Assembly: GCF_020616555.1 (NCBI RefSeq)
Contig: NZ_CP085173.1
Span: 7,270,001 to 7,334,000, forward strand
Direction: 5' to 3'
DNA length: 64,000 nucleotides
From: Streptomyces longhuiensis
GTDB taxonomy: Bacteria; Actinomycetota; Actinomycetes; Streptomycetales; Streptomycetaceae
The translations under genes were made by a program, and so were the position numbers. Below are positions 52,990-61,500 of the stretch, piece by piece. Positions within the stretch are counted from its first letter, which is position 1, and the number at the start of each line of letters is the position of its first letter. Below the pieces are notes generated by a model, which ran no database searches, was not told where the DNA came from, and saw only the letters and a program-made list of their open reading frames with translations.

Positions 52990-53682
52990 ATGACCCAGAC
53001 CGAGAACGCGACAACGCTGTCGCGCACGCTCCCGCAGACCGACCGCACCCGCCACAGCAGGCTCCGCGAGCAGGGCAGCCTCGAACGCTCCGACCTCGAG
53101 GCGATCCTCGACGCGGGGTTCGTCTGCCACCTCGGCGTCCTCGTCGACGGCCGCCCTGTCGTCGTCCCCACCGTCTACGGCCGCGACGACACCCGGCTCT
53201 ACCTGCACGGATCGGTGGCCAGCCGCAGCCTGGCCGCCGAACCCGACGCGCCGATATGCGTGACCGTCACCCACGTCGACGGCCTGGTCCTCGCCCGCTC
53301 CGTCTTCGAGCACGGCGTGAACTACCGCAGCGCGATGATCCACGGCGTACCGCGCACGGTCACCGACCCCGACGAGAAACTCGCGGGCCTGCGCCGCCTC
53401 ACCGAGCACGCCACCCCCGGCCAGTGGACCTACGCCCGCCGGCCCAGCCGCAAGGAACTGGCCGCCACCACCCTCCTGGTGCTGCCCCTCGACGAGGCCT
53501 CCGTCAAGATCCGTTCGGGCGCACCCGACGACGGCGACGGGCCCGACGCCGCCCTCGGCCTGTGGGCCGGCACCCTGCCCCTGACCTCCCGCTGGGGCGC
53601 CCCCACCGCCGACCCGCTGCTGCCGCCCGGCATCACCGCGCCGGCCCACATCGTGGCGCGCGCGGGGACCCGGCAGGGCTGA
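52990..53682 (+). CDS. Pyridoxamine 5'-phosphate oxidase-like FMN-binding protein
   Basis: 230 residues of the split-barrel flavin fold. The pattern RTRHSRLREQGSLERSDLEAILDAGFVCHLGVLVDGRPVVVP marks the PPOX-related group common in actinomycetes, followed by LYLHGSVASRSL (FMN phosphate region). They bind FMN, F420 or haem; the reaction is unknown. TAGCGT (52976-52981) lies 8 bases before ATG 52990, suggesting a leaderless mRNA. A strong AGGAGGTGATC (from 52955) lies too far upstream to serve this ATG. It is followed 61 bases later by the radical-SAM gene. Confidence 0.8.
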   Translation: MTQTENATTLSRTLPQTDRTRHSRLREQGSLERSDLEAILDAGFVCHLGVLVDGRPVVVPTVYGRDDTRLYLHGSVASRSLAAEPDAPICVTVTHVDGLVLARSVFEHGVNYRSAMIHGVPRTVTDPDEKLAGLRRLTEHATPGQWTYARRPSRKELAATTLLVLPLDEASVKIRSGAPDDGDGPDAALGLWAGTLPLTSRWGAPTADPLLPPGITAPAHIVARAGTRQG

Positions 53683-53743
53683 CCGGCAAGCGGGGGCATA
53701 CCGTGAGTTCTCGAGCACTGATTCTGGGAGCGAGGAGTACGGG

Positions 53744-55063
53744 ATGCAGAGCCGCACGGCGCTGGTCGAGGACCTGATGGAGCGCTTCCCGCACGTACCG
53801 CGGGAAGCGGTGTTCAAGGAGGACCTGCTGCGCGGCGGCGTGGCGTTCGACAAGTCCGCGCTCAGCGACAACGAGTCCGGTGACGTCAAGCCGAAGTCGT
53901 ACTTCATCTTCTCCTTCGACCACGGCACACTCCCCGAGCTCGGCGAGGCCGCGCTGCGTCGCCCGCCGGAGGAGATCATCCTCACCGGCGGCCCGTACGA
54001 CCTGCGGCGCACGGTCGTCTCGGTCCGCGTGAACCCGTCGTCGCCCTACCGGGTCGCGGCCGACGAGGACGGGATGCTCGGCCTCTACCTGGACGGGAAG
54101 CGGATCTCGGACGTCGGCGTCCCGCCGATGCCGGAGTACTACCGGCACAAGCTCTCCAACGGGAAGTCGGTCATGGAGGTGGCCCCCACGATCCAGTGGG
54201 GCTACCTGATCTATCTGACCGTCTTCCGCGTCTGCCAGTACTTCGGCGCCAAGGAGGAGTGCCAGTACTGCGACATCAACCACAACTGGCGCCAGCACAA
54301 GGCGGCCGGCCGCCCGTACACCGGCGTCAAGGACGTCGACGAGGTTCTCGAAGCCCTCGAGATCATCGACAAGTACGACACCACGAAGGCGTCCACCGCC
54401 TACACGCTCACCGGCGGCGCGATCACCTCCAAGCTCCAGGGCCGCGACGAGGCCGACTTCTACGGCCTGTACGCCAAGGCCATCGAGGAGCACTTCCCCG
54501 GCCGCTGGATCGGCAAGGTCGTCGCCCAGGCGCTGCCCAAGGACGACGTGCAGCGCTTCAAGGACTACGGCGTGCAGATCTACCACCCCAACTACGAGGT
54601 GTGGGACCGCCGCCTGTTCGAGCTGTACTGCCCCGGCAAGGAGCGCTACGTCGGCCGCGACGAGTGGCACAAGCGCATCCTCGACTCGGCGGACGTCTTC
54701 GGCGCGCGCAACGTGATCCCGAACTTCGTGGCCGGCGTCGAGATGGCCGAGCCCTCCGGCTTCACCACCGTCGACGAGGCCATCGCCTCCACCACCGAGG
54801 GCCTGCGCTTCTTCATGTCGCACGGCATCACGCCCCGCTTCACCACGTGGTGCCCCGAGCCGACCACCCCGCTCGGCAAGGCCAATCCGCAGGGCGCGCC
54901 GCTGGAGTACCACATCCGGCTCCTGGAGGCCTACCGCAACACGATGGAGGAGTACGGCCTCTCCTCGCCCCCCGGCTACGGCCCCGCGGGCGCCGGCCGC
55001 GCCGTGTTCTCCGTCAGCTCGTTCATGGACAGCCTCGCGCCGGAGACCACCCCGGCCGGCTAG
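53744..55063 (+). CDS. Radical-SAM enzyme with non-canonical CX8CX2C cluster motif
   Basis: 439 residues. The only clustered cysteines after the first strand are Cys164, Cys173 and Cys176 (FRVCQYFGAKEECQYCDI). This is CX8CX2C, not the usual CX3CX2C, while the following YTLTGGAITSK and GVQIYHPNYEVWD segments fit a radical-SAM barrel (GGE-like and C-terminal parts). It should bind a [4Fe-4S] cluster and cleave SAM to a 5'-deoxyadenosyl radical; the substrate is unknown. About 150 N-terminal residues precede the motif and contain EIILTGGPYDLRRT and YYRHKLSNGKSV, a possible additional domain. Its end overlaps the SARP gene stop. Confidence 0.7.
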   Translation: MQSRTALVEDLMERFPHVPREAVFKEDLLRGGVAFDKSALSDNESGDVKPKSYFIFSFDHGTLPELGEAALRRPPEEIILTGGPYDLRRTVVSVRVNPSSPYRVAADEDGMLGLYLDGKRISDVGVPPMPEYYRHKLSNGKSVMEVAPTIQWGYLIYLTVFRVCQYFGAKEECQYCDINHNWRQHKAAGRPYTGVKDVDEVLEALEIIDKYDTTKASTAYTLTGGAITSKLQGRDEADFYGLYAKAIEEHFPGRWIGKVVAQALPKDDVQRFKDYGVQIYHPNYEVWDRRLFELYCPGKERYVGRDEWHKRILDSADVFGARNVIPNFVAGVEMAEPSGFTTVDEAIASTTEGLRFFMSHGITPRFTTWCPEPTTPLGKANPQGAPLEYHIRLLEAYRNTMEEYGLSSPPGYGPAGAGRAVFSVSSFMDSLAPETTPAG

Positions 55064-58000
55064 CCGCGGCTGCGTCCCCACGGGCTGTGCCACTGGTCGG
55101 CGACGGCCGTCGCCCGCGCGAAATGGGCGGCGGCATCGCCCTTCCGGCCCAGGAGCAGGGCCAGTTCACCGAGTGTGTACGCGACCGGCCGGGTCGCCAC
55201 CGTGAAGCCCGAGGAGGGCGGCGGGGCGTCCCGGTAGGGCAGCAGGGACGCGTACAACTCCTCGGCGCCCCGCGTCTCCCCGAGCGCCACCAAGGTCATC
55301 GCGCGGAACGTGCCGAAGACCTTGAAGAAGTAGTTCGCCGGCAGCGGTCCGGCCTGCGCCAGGACCGCGCGGGCCTCCGCTGCCTCTCCCGCCTCGGCGA
55401 GCGCGGCCGCCAGGATGTCCGCGGTCATCGGGCCGAACTCGGCGTACAGCTGCCGGGCCCACGGCAGGGACCGGCCCAGCCGCCCCTGGTTCGCCCGGAG
55501 CGTCGCGACGGCGAGCGCGTGGTAGCCCCGCGCGTGCGGTGAACCCTGCCGGGCCATCAGGGCGGCAGCCCGCTCGTACATGACCTCGGCCTCGTCGGTG
55601 CGGCCCTCGATGTGCGCGAGCGTCGCCTCGACGCACGCGCCCACGGCCGACGCCCCGGGCATCCGGTAGGCCCTGGCGAACTCCACGTACTCCTCGACGA
55701 GTTGTTGCACCCCGGCCGCGTCACCCTGGGCCGCCACGGCGGTGGAGCGGATGAACAGCCCGTACCAGCGGTGGACGGGCAGGTCGTGCGCGGTGCCGAG
55801 CACCTCAAGTTCGCGGCCGAGGCGAGCCCGTTCACGCCATTCCAGATCCGCGTCGAGCTCGCGGACCAGCGCCGCGCCGGCCATCGCCCGCAGCACCGGG
55901 TCGCCCAGGTCGTCCGCCAGTGCCACGGCCTCGCGCGCCGCGTCCCGCACCCGCGGCAGCCGGGCGTCGGAGAGCTCGGCCGTGTGGGCGACCAACAGGC
56001 GGCACCGCAACGCCGGTTCCAGACCGGGCCGCTCCAGCAGGCGTTCCAGATGCGCCACGACCGGCTCGTCGACCATGCCGTAGGGCCGCGTCTGCCACGG
56101 TGTCGGCTCGGACCAGGCCGTGAACGCGCGGATCAGCAGATCGTCACGCCCCGCGCCGACGGCGTGGTCGATCGCGGTACGGCGCGTCGTGCGGGCAGCC
56201 GCCACCGCACCTGCGCGCACCTGGGCCCGCACCAGGCGGCCGAGCAGCCCGGTCAGTTCCGCGTCCCTGTCTGTCCCGGCTTCCCCGGACGCCACCGGGA
56301 TGCGCCCGAAGCTCTCCACGGCGTCGGCGAGCAGCGAGGCGGCGGCGTCGTGCGCGTAGCGCCCCTCGGCGAGGTCGGCCGCGCGCAGGCAGTAGGCCAC
56401 GGCCTTCGCCGCGGTCGCCGAGGAGGCGGCCCGTACGAAGTGGTGGGCGAGGCCGGACACGTCGTCCGGGGCGAGCCCTTCCAGGGATGCCCCGATCCGC
56501 GCGTGCATCCGGGTGGAGCGGAGCAGGCTCAGATCGGCCAGCAGTGTGTCGCGCACCAGCGCGTGCGCGAAGCGGACGCGGCCTGGCGCGGGTTCGACGA
56601 GCAGCCCGGCGACCAGCCCGGCCTCCAGCGCCGCCAGCACCCCGTCCTCGGCGCTCTCCGCCGCCGCGACCAGGACCTCGACGCCTGCTTCCCGTCCGGC
56701 CACCGCGGCGAGGCGCAGTACGGCCACCGCCTCCTCGGGGAGCCGGCCGAGCCGGCGGCGCAGCACGTCCCGTACACCTTCGGGCACGTCGGACAGCGCC
56801 ACGAGGGTGCCCTCGCTGACGAGGAGTCTGGCGCTTTCACGAACGTAGAAGGGGTTGCCGCCGGTGCGTTCGGTGAGCGCGGCCACCGTCTCGGGGTCCG
56901 GCTGCGGGCCGCCCAGCGCACGGACGACCTCGGCGACGGCCGGTTCGGCGAGGCCGCGCAGCGCCACCCGCGCGGGAGAGCGCCGGGCCAGGGCCGCGAG
57001 GGTGTCGGCGAGACGGCCCGCCACCTCGTCGGGCCGGTACGCGCAGACCACCAGGAGGGGTGTCCCCGACGGCACGTCCGCCGCCCCCGCCAGCAGCGCG
57101 AGTGTCTCGGCGTCCGCCCAGTGCAGGTCGTCCAGCACGATGCAGACGGGCCGTTCCAGAGCGGTCGCCCCGAGCCACTGCCACACCGCGCGGTGCAGTC
57201 GGAACCGCCCGGCCTCCGACTCGCCGCCCGACGCGGGCGGTTCGGCGCCGTGCTGCTGCTCGTCGGAGAGCAGCGGTGCGAGGGCGGCGGCCGTCTCGCG
57301 CCGGGGCGGTGCGCCCGCGGCGACGCCGCGCAGCGCCTCGACCCAGGCCCACGCCGGCGGCGCACCTTCCGCGTCGGTGGTGCGGCCGAAGGCGACGCGC
57401 CACCCGGCACGGCGCAGCCGGTCGCCGAGGCGGTCCAGCAGCGCCGACTTGCCGAGTCCCGCCTCGCCGGTGACCAGGGCGATCCGCGGTCCGAGGGGGA
57501 GCGCCCGCTCCGCCGCCGCCGTCAGCAGCGCCAGCTCTTCGTCCCGTCCCACGAACAGGTCCGGTTCGCCCGCGTCGCCGTGCCCGGACGCCGGTTCGTC
57601 GTCCACCCCGCGAAGCGCGGCCGGGTGGCCCGGGCGGGGAGCCGATGACGTACGGGCCGGCTTCGCAGGCGGTGCGGGTGCTGCTTCCGGCACCGGGGAC
57701 GTGGCCTCGCGCAGGACCCTTTCGTCCTGGGTGAGGATCGCGCTCTCCAGCGCGACCAGGGCGGCGCCGGGGTCCAACCCCACTTCCTCGGCCAGCACGT
57801 GACGCGCTCGGCGCAGCGCGGCCAGCGCGTCGGCCTGCCGTCCGGCGGCCCACAGCGCCAGCGCGTGCAGACGCCAGGCCTCCTCGCGCAGGGGCTCGTC
57901 GCGGGTGAGCAGCGCAGCCTCGGAGACGACACCGGCGACGTCCTGCCCCCGCAGCCCGATGGCCAGGGTCATCTCCCGTGCAGCCAGGCGCAGTTCGCTC

Positions 58001-58473
58001 AGCCGCGTGATCTCCGCGTGGCTCCACGGTTCGTCGGCGGTCTCCGCGTAGGCCGGGCCCTGCCACAGCGCGAGTGCTTCCCTGAGCAGCTTCCTGGAGG
58101 TCCCGGGCTCGGCGGCGGCATGGCTGCGCGCCTCCTCCAGGAGTCGCTCGAAGCGCCATGCGTCGACCGCGTCCCCGGGCAGCCGCAGCGCGTACCCCGG
58201 CGGGGAACTCACCAGCAGGCGTGCCGCCGCGCGTGGGGCACGGCCCGGTTCGAGGAGGCGGCGGAGGTTGGACACGTACGCCTGGAGCGAGGCCACCGCC
58301 CGGGTCGGGGCGGCCCCTTGCCAGAGTTCCTCGATCATCCGGTCGACGGAGACGACCCCGCCACGCGCGGACACCAGCAGGGCCAGGACGGAACGCTGCC
58401 GGTGGCCGCCGAGCGGGATCGCCTCGCCGTCCCGTTCGGCCGCGAAGGACCCGAGCACGCGTATGTAGACCAT
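55060..58473 (-). CDS. AfsR/SARP-type regulator with ATPase and TPR-like domains
   Basis: 1137 residues. Domains in order: winged-helix OmpR-like DNA-binding domain (about 1-95, RQRSVLALLVSARGGVVSVD); BTAD (about 100-245); a P/A-rich linker (about 250-300); a NTPase with Walker A GEAGLGKS (336-343), Walker B CIVLDDLHWAD; and a long alpha-helical, TPR-like C-terminus (about 650-1137). This is the AfsR/DnrI layout of pathway-situated or global antibiotic regulators. Five phased octamers lie before its start. ATG 58473 was preferred to an in-frame TTG. Its TAG stop shares CTAG with the convergent radical-SAM gene stop. No biosynthetic cluster is in the window. Confidence 0.86.
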   Translation of the reverse strand: MVYIRVLGSFAAERDGEAIPLGGHRQRSVLALLVSARGGVVSVDRMIEELWQGAAPTRAVASLQAYVSNLRRLLEPGRAPRAAARLLVSSPPGYALRLPGDAVDAWRFERLLEEARSHAAAEPGTSRKLLREALALWQGPAYAETADEPWSHAEITRLSELRLAAREMTLAIGLRGQDVAGVVSEAALLTRDEPLREEAWRLHALALWAAGRQADALAALRRARHVLAEEVGLDPGAALVALESAILTQDERVLREATSPVPEAAPAPPAKPARTSSAPRPGHPAALRGVDDEPASGHGDAGEPDLFVGRDEELALLTAAAERALPLGPRIALVTGEAGLGKSALLDRLGDRLRRAGWRVAFGRTTDAEGAPPAWAWVEALRGVAAGAPPRRETAAALAPLLSDEQQHGAEPPASGGESEAGRFRLHRAVWQWLGATALERPVCIVLDDLHWADAETLALLAGAADVPSGTPLLVVCAYRPDEVAGRLADTLAALARRSPARVALRGLAEPAVAEVVRALGGPQPDPETVAALTERTGGNPFYVRESARLLVSEGTLVALSDVPEGVRDVLRRRLGRLPEEAVAVLRLAAVAGREAGVEVLVAAAESAEDGVLAALEAGLVAGLLVEPAPGRVRFAHALVRDTLLADLSLLRSTRMHARIGASLEGLAPDDVSGLAHHFVRAASSATAAKAVAYCLRAADLAEGRYAHDAAASLLADAVESFGRIPVASGEAGTDRDAELTGLLGRLVRAQVRAGAVAAARTTRRTAIDHAVGAGRDDLLIRAFTAWSEPTPWQTRPYGMVDEPVVAHLERLLERPGLEPALRCRLLVAHTAELSDARLPRVRDAAREAVALADDLGDPVLRAMAGAALVRELDADLEWRERARLGRELEVLGTAHDLPVHRWYGLFIRSTAVAAQGDAAGVQQLVEEYVEFARAYRMPGASAVGACVEATLAHIEGRTDEAEVMYERAAALMARQGSPHARGYHALAVATLRANQGRLGRSLPWARQLYAEFGPMTADILAAALAEAGEAAEARAVLAQAGPLPANYFFKVFGTFRAMTLVALGETRGAEELYASLLPYRDAPPPSSGFTVATRPVAYTLGELALLLGRKGDAAAHFARATAVADQWHSPWGRSRG

Positions 58474-58521
58474 GACGCCGTACAACGTAGACGGGTCCGA
58501 GCGGCTTCCGCCCGGTCAAAA

Positions 58522-58571
58522 CCGAATGACGGCCGGACGAGACCGGACGACGGCCGGACGACACCGAACGA
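58522..58571 (-). promoter_or_regulatory. Five helically phased SARP-type boxes before the SARP gene
   Basis: On the minus strand the octamer TCGTYCGG (one copy TCATTCGG) occurs five times, at plus-strand starts 58522, 58533, 58543, 58554 and 58564. Spacings are 11, 10, 11 and 10 bases, so every copy faces the same side of the helix. In larger terms it is a 21-base unit repeated three times. SARP regulators bind heptamer direct repeats at 11- or 22-base steps, so this is a likely autoregulatory site about 50-100 bases before the start. Confidence 0.6.
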
Positions 58572-58626
58572 CGGCCTGGCGCGAACCTGGCCGGGGCTGC
58601 GGCCTGTTGCACTCCTGAGGCGCTTG

Positions 58627-59163
58627 CGGAGGTCGTCGCCTGAGCCGCCTGCAGGCCACCAAGGCCGAGGTGCTTGTGGACCACCCCGCCCGAGACGCCT
58701 GCGGATCACCCGTCCGAGCCGTCTGCGGAGCACCCGGCATGAACCGCCTGCTGACCACTCGCCTGAACCGCCTGCGGATCACCCGACCCGAACCGCCTGT
58801 TGACCACTCGCCTGAACCGCCTGCGGATCACCCGCCCGAGCCGTCTGCGGAGCGCCCGGCATGAACCGCCTGTTGACCACTCGCCTGAACGGCCTGTGGA
58901 CCACCCGTCCGAGCCGTCTGCGGAGCGCCCGGCATGAACCGCCTGTTGACCACTCGCCTGAACGGCCTGTGGACCACCCGCCCGAGCCGTCTGCGGAGCA
59001 CTCGACCCGAACCGCCTGTTGACCACCCGCCTGAACGGCCTGCGGACCACCCGCCCGAGCCGTCTGCGGAGCACCCGACCCGAACCGCCTGCTGACCACA
59101 CGCCTGAACGGCCTGCGGACCACCCGCCCGAGCTGCTTACGGACCACCCGCCCGAGGCGCTCG
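58627..59163. repeat. Minisatellite of 22 tandem units of 24-25 bp, with a 73-bp higher-order period
   Basis: Twenty-two imperfect units, each ending in C(C/G)(G/C)CCTG- or CCGTCTG-like sequence and containing (C/T)(G/T)GA-C-A/C-C-C-G cores such as GGACCACCCGCCCGAGCC. From 58848 to 59139 they are arranged as four copies of a 25+24+24 = 73-base block that differ at few positions. 73 is not a multiple of three, so no repeat peptide is encoded. It fills most of the 750-base gap between the SARP promoter and the hemerythrin gene. Function unknown. Confidence 0.9.
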
Positions 59164-59222
59164 CGCGACCCCTCCAAGTGCCTTCCAAGCGCCCTCCACG
59201 TCCAGTTGGCGACGCTCTTGCC

Positions 59223-59900
59223 ATGGAGACGACGAACGCACACACGGTCACCGAGGTCCCGAACACCCACGAGATGGTCGTCATTCACCGCGGTCTGCGC
59301 CGCGAGGCCCGCCTGCTGGTCGAACTGGTCGCAGCGGTTGCCCCCGGAGACACCGCACGGGCCCGGTTCCTCGCGGAGCACATCCGCACCTACCGTCTCG
59401 GCCTGCACAACCACCACACCGGCGAGGACGAGCATCTCTGGCCGCTCCTGCTGGCCCGCGTCGACCTCGAAGCCGATGTGGTGCTGCGCATGGAGGCGCA
59501 GCACGACCGGGTGGCCGAGACCCTCAGAGGCGTCGATGAGGCACTGCCCGCCTGGGAGCGCACGGCCGGCGAGGCGGAGCGGGACGCGCTCACGGCGGTG
59601 CTCTGTGAACACCGCACGGTCCTGGTGGAGCACCTCGACGAGGAGGAGCAGTCGCTGCTCCCGCTCGCCGCACGGCACTTGACCGGCGCCGAGTGGAACG
59701 CCATGGGCGAGCACTTCGCGGCGAGTGCGCCCAAGCCCAAGCTCCTGTTCTTCCTCGGCATGGCGCTGGAGGAGGCCGATCGGGCGGAGCGCAGGTCGAT
59801 GCTCGCCGGCCTCCCCTTCCCGGCCCGTGTGCTCTGGCACGTCATCGGCCGGCCCGCGTACGCCCGCACGGTGCGCACCATCCGCCGCCCGCCGCGCTGA
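59223..59900 (+). CDS. Hemerythrin HHE domain protein
   Basis: 225 residues. His residues of a di-iron bundle appear in NTHEMVVIHRGL, LHNHHTGEDEHLWPLLL, EAQHDRV and VEHLDEEEQSLLPL, the HHE pattern of actinomycete hemerythrin-like proteins; these sense or react with oxygen, nitric oxide or peroxide. The C-terminal part (LLFFLGMALEEADRAERRSML, ARVLWHVIGRPAYARTVR) is a conserved amphipathic extension. ATG 59223 is taken because the sequence before it is minisatellite DNA and a short GC spacer; no Shine-Dalgarno is obvious. The next genes follow in the same direction. Confidence 0.85.
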   Translation: METTNAHTVTEVPNTHEMVVIHRGLRREARLLVELVAAVAPGDTARARFLAEHIRTYRLGLHNHHTGEDEHLWPLLLARVDLEADVVLRMEAQHDRVAETLRGVDEALPAWERTAGEAERDALTAVLCEHRTVLVEHLDEEEQSLLPLAARHLTGAEWNAMGEHFAASAPKPKLLFFLGMALEEADRAERRSMLAGLPFPARVLWHVIGRPAYARTVRTIRRPPR

Positions 59901-59963
59901 CGACTCCCCGCGCCCGGCACCGCCTCACCCCGCCCGGCACCATCTCACCCCAGGAGATCCGCC

Positions 59964-60386
59964 ATGACCGTCAAGCACTTCGCCAGTGCTCTGGCCGCCC
60001 TCGGTGCGGCGTTCATCATCTACGTAGGCCTGAGCTACCTCATCGCACCGCAGGACACCGCGCCGGACTTCGGCGTACCGACCTGGCCCCGGCACGACGG
60101 CACGGCCTTCCTCGCCGTCAAGGGGGTGCGCGACGTCGCGAGCGGCCTGGTCCTCCTCGTTCTCCTGCTGACCGGGCAGCGCCGGGCGCTGGGATGGGCG
60201 ATGGCCGCGATCACCTTCGTGCCGATCGGCGACATGGTGATCGTCCTGAGCAACGGCGGATCGGCCGCCACCGCCTACGGGGTCCACGGCGCCACCGCCG
60301 TGTGCGTCGCGCTGACCGCCGTGCTGCTCCTTCGCGAGCGTACGGTGACCGCCGCGCGACCCGAGGCCGAACGTGTCACCGGCTGA
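59964..60386 (+). CDS. DUF4267 membrane protein
   Basis: 140 residues with four predicted membrane helices (about 8-27, 48-70, 75-95, 105-125) and the DUF4267 features LSYLIAPQDTAPDFGVP and GVRDVASGLVLLVLLL. Small integral membrane proteins of this family have no established role. AGGAGA is placed before the ATG. It lies 63 bases after the hemerythrin gene and may be in the same operon. Confidence 0.82.
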   Translation: MTVKHFASALAALGAAFIIYVGLSYLIAPQDTAPDFGVPTWPRHDGTAFLAVKGVRDVASGLVLLVLLLTGQRRALGWAMAAITFVPIGDMVIVLSNGGSAATAYGVHGATAVCVALTAVLLLRERTVTAARPEAERVTG

Positions 60387-60408
60387 CCACCGGCCACATC
60401 CCCACCTC

Positions 60409-60438
60409 TGCCCCTGCCTCTGCCTCTGCCCCTGCCTC
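60409..60438 (+). repeat. Five TGCCYC hexamers before the cupin ribosome-binding site
   Basis: TGCCCC, TGCCTC, TGCCTC, TGCCCC, TGCCTC in direct tandem, ending 3 bases before AAGGAG of the cupin gene. Slippage would change the leader length. Confidence 0.7.
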
Positions 60439-60452
60439 TTCAAGGAGATGCC

Positions 60453-60965
60453 GTGTCTCTGATCGTTCCTTCCTCCGGTGACGCCGACGCGTTCGACGAG
60501 TCCGTGATCGTGCGCTCGGCCGATGCCGAGACCATCGGCGGCGGCCCCACCACCCTCCGTCTGCTCGCCGACAGCAGTTCCACCGGCGGCGCGCTGTCCA
60601 CCCAGCGCGTGACGCTGCTGGACGGCGCGGACGGAGCGGCACCCCACCACCACTCCCGGTCCGCCGAGCTGTTCTACCTGCTCGACGGCACGGCGCAACT
60701 GCTCTCGGGCGAGCAGGTGGTGACCGCGGAGCGCGGAGACCTGGTCGTCGTCCCGCCCGGCCTGGCCCACGCCTTCGCCGCCGCGCCGGGCGAGAACGCC
60801 GACATCCTCATCGTCATCACTCCCGGTGTCGAACGCTTCGAGTACTTCCGCCACCTGGAGCGCATCGCGTACGGGAAGGTGCCGCCGGAGTCGCTTCTGG
60901 ACGTCCAGGAGCTCTACGACACGTACTTCACCCGCAGCGAGCGATGGAGCCGGGCCCGGAGCTGA
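60453..60965 (+). CDS. Cupin domain protein
   Basis: 170 residues. The single cupin barrel has both metal motifs in degenerate form: GAAPHHHSRSAELFYLLDGTAQ (cupin motif 1, three His and Glu) and VPPGLAHAFAA (motif 2, His). Members bind Fe, Mn or other metals and act as dioxygenases, isomerases or sensors. The C-terminal tail (ERFEYFRHLERIAYGKVPPESL) is typical of cupin_2 proteins beside DUF4267 genes. GTG 60453 has AAGGAG 5 bases upstream. Confidence 0.83.
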   Translation: MSLIVPSSGDADAFDESVIVRSADAETIGGGPTTLRLLADSSSTGGALSTQRVTLLDGADGAAPHHHSRSAELFYLLDGTAQLLSGEQVVTAERGDLVVVPPGLAHAFAAAPGENADILIVITPGVERFEYFRHLERIAYGKVPPESLLDVQELYDTYFTRSERWSRARS

Positions 60966-61032
60966 CCGGCGGGCCGTCCCGGTTGTCGCAGTGGTGCGGT
61001 GCCGACCGGACGCCCGCCCGGTCCGGCCGTGG

Positions 61033-61500
61033 TCAGGCCGCTCGCTCGCGCAGCACCGCGAGGGCCCGGTCGGCGTGGGCGCTCATCCGGAACTCGCTGC
61101 GGACCACTTCGAGGACGACGCGGTCCTGTCCGAGGACGAACGTGGCCCGCTTCGTCGGCGCGATCGAGAAGCCGCGGGCGACCCCGAACCGCTCGCGCAC
61201 CTCGCCCTGCGCGTCCGAGAGCAGCGGGAAGCCGAGCGTGTGCTTCCCGGCGAACTCCGCCTGGCGCTCGACCGGATCGGCGCTGACGCCCACGGGCCGC
61301 GCGCCGACGGCCGCGAACTCGGCCGCGAGATCCCGGAAGTGACAGGCCTCGGCCGTGCATCCGGGCGTCATGGCCGCCGGGTAGAAGAACAGGACGACGG
61401 GGCCCTCGCTCAGCAGCTCCGACAGCCGCGTCGGGGTGCCGCTCTCGTCCGGCAGGGTGAAGTCCTCGACGGTGTCGCCCGCTTCGACGCGCTTGCTCAT
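61033..61500 (-). CDS. Peroxiredoxin (AhpC/TSA, PrxQ/BCP type)
   Basis: 155 residues. Peroxidatic Cys48 sits in TPGCTAEAC and Cys53 five residues on, the CxxxxC pair of PrxQ/BCP enzymes that form an intramolecular disulfide; the FFYPAAMTPGC context is standard. It reduces hydrogen peroxide and alkyl hydroperoxides using thioredoxin. Its ATG overlaps the DoxX-like gene stop (ATGA), so the two are coupled: a membrane DoxX protein and a thiol peroxidase. Confidence 0.88.
   Translation of the reverse strand: MSKRVEAGDTVEDFTLPDESGTPTRLSELLSEGPVVLFFYPAAMTPGCTAEACHFRDLAAEFAAVGARPVGVSADPVERQAEFAGKHTLGFPLLSDAQGEVRERFGVARGFSIAPTKRATFVLGQDRVVLEVVRSEFRMSAHADRALAVLRERAA

Noticed and set aside
58627..59163. 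CRISPR array
   Set aside because: Units are tandem 24-25-mers with no unique spacers, and there are no cas genes. It is a minisatellite.
58706..59284. Repeat protein encoded by the minisatellite on the minus strand, or the long plus-strand N-terminal extension of the hemerythrin frame
   Set aside because: The 73-base period shifts frame at each block, so no consistent repeated peptide arises, and start signals are lacking.
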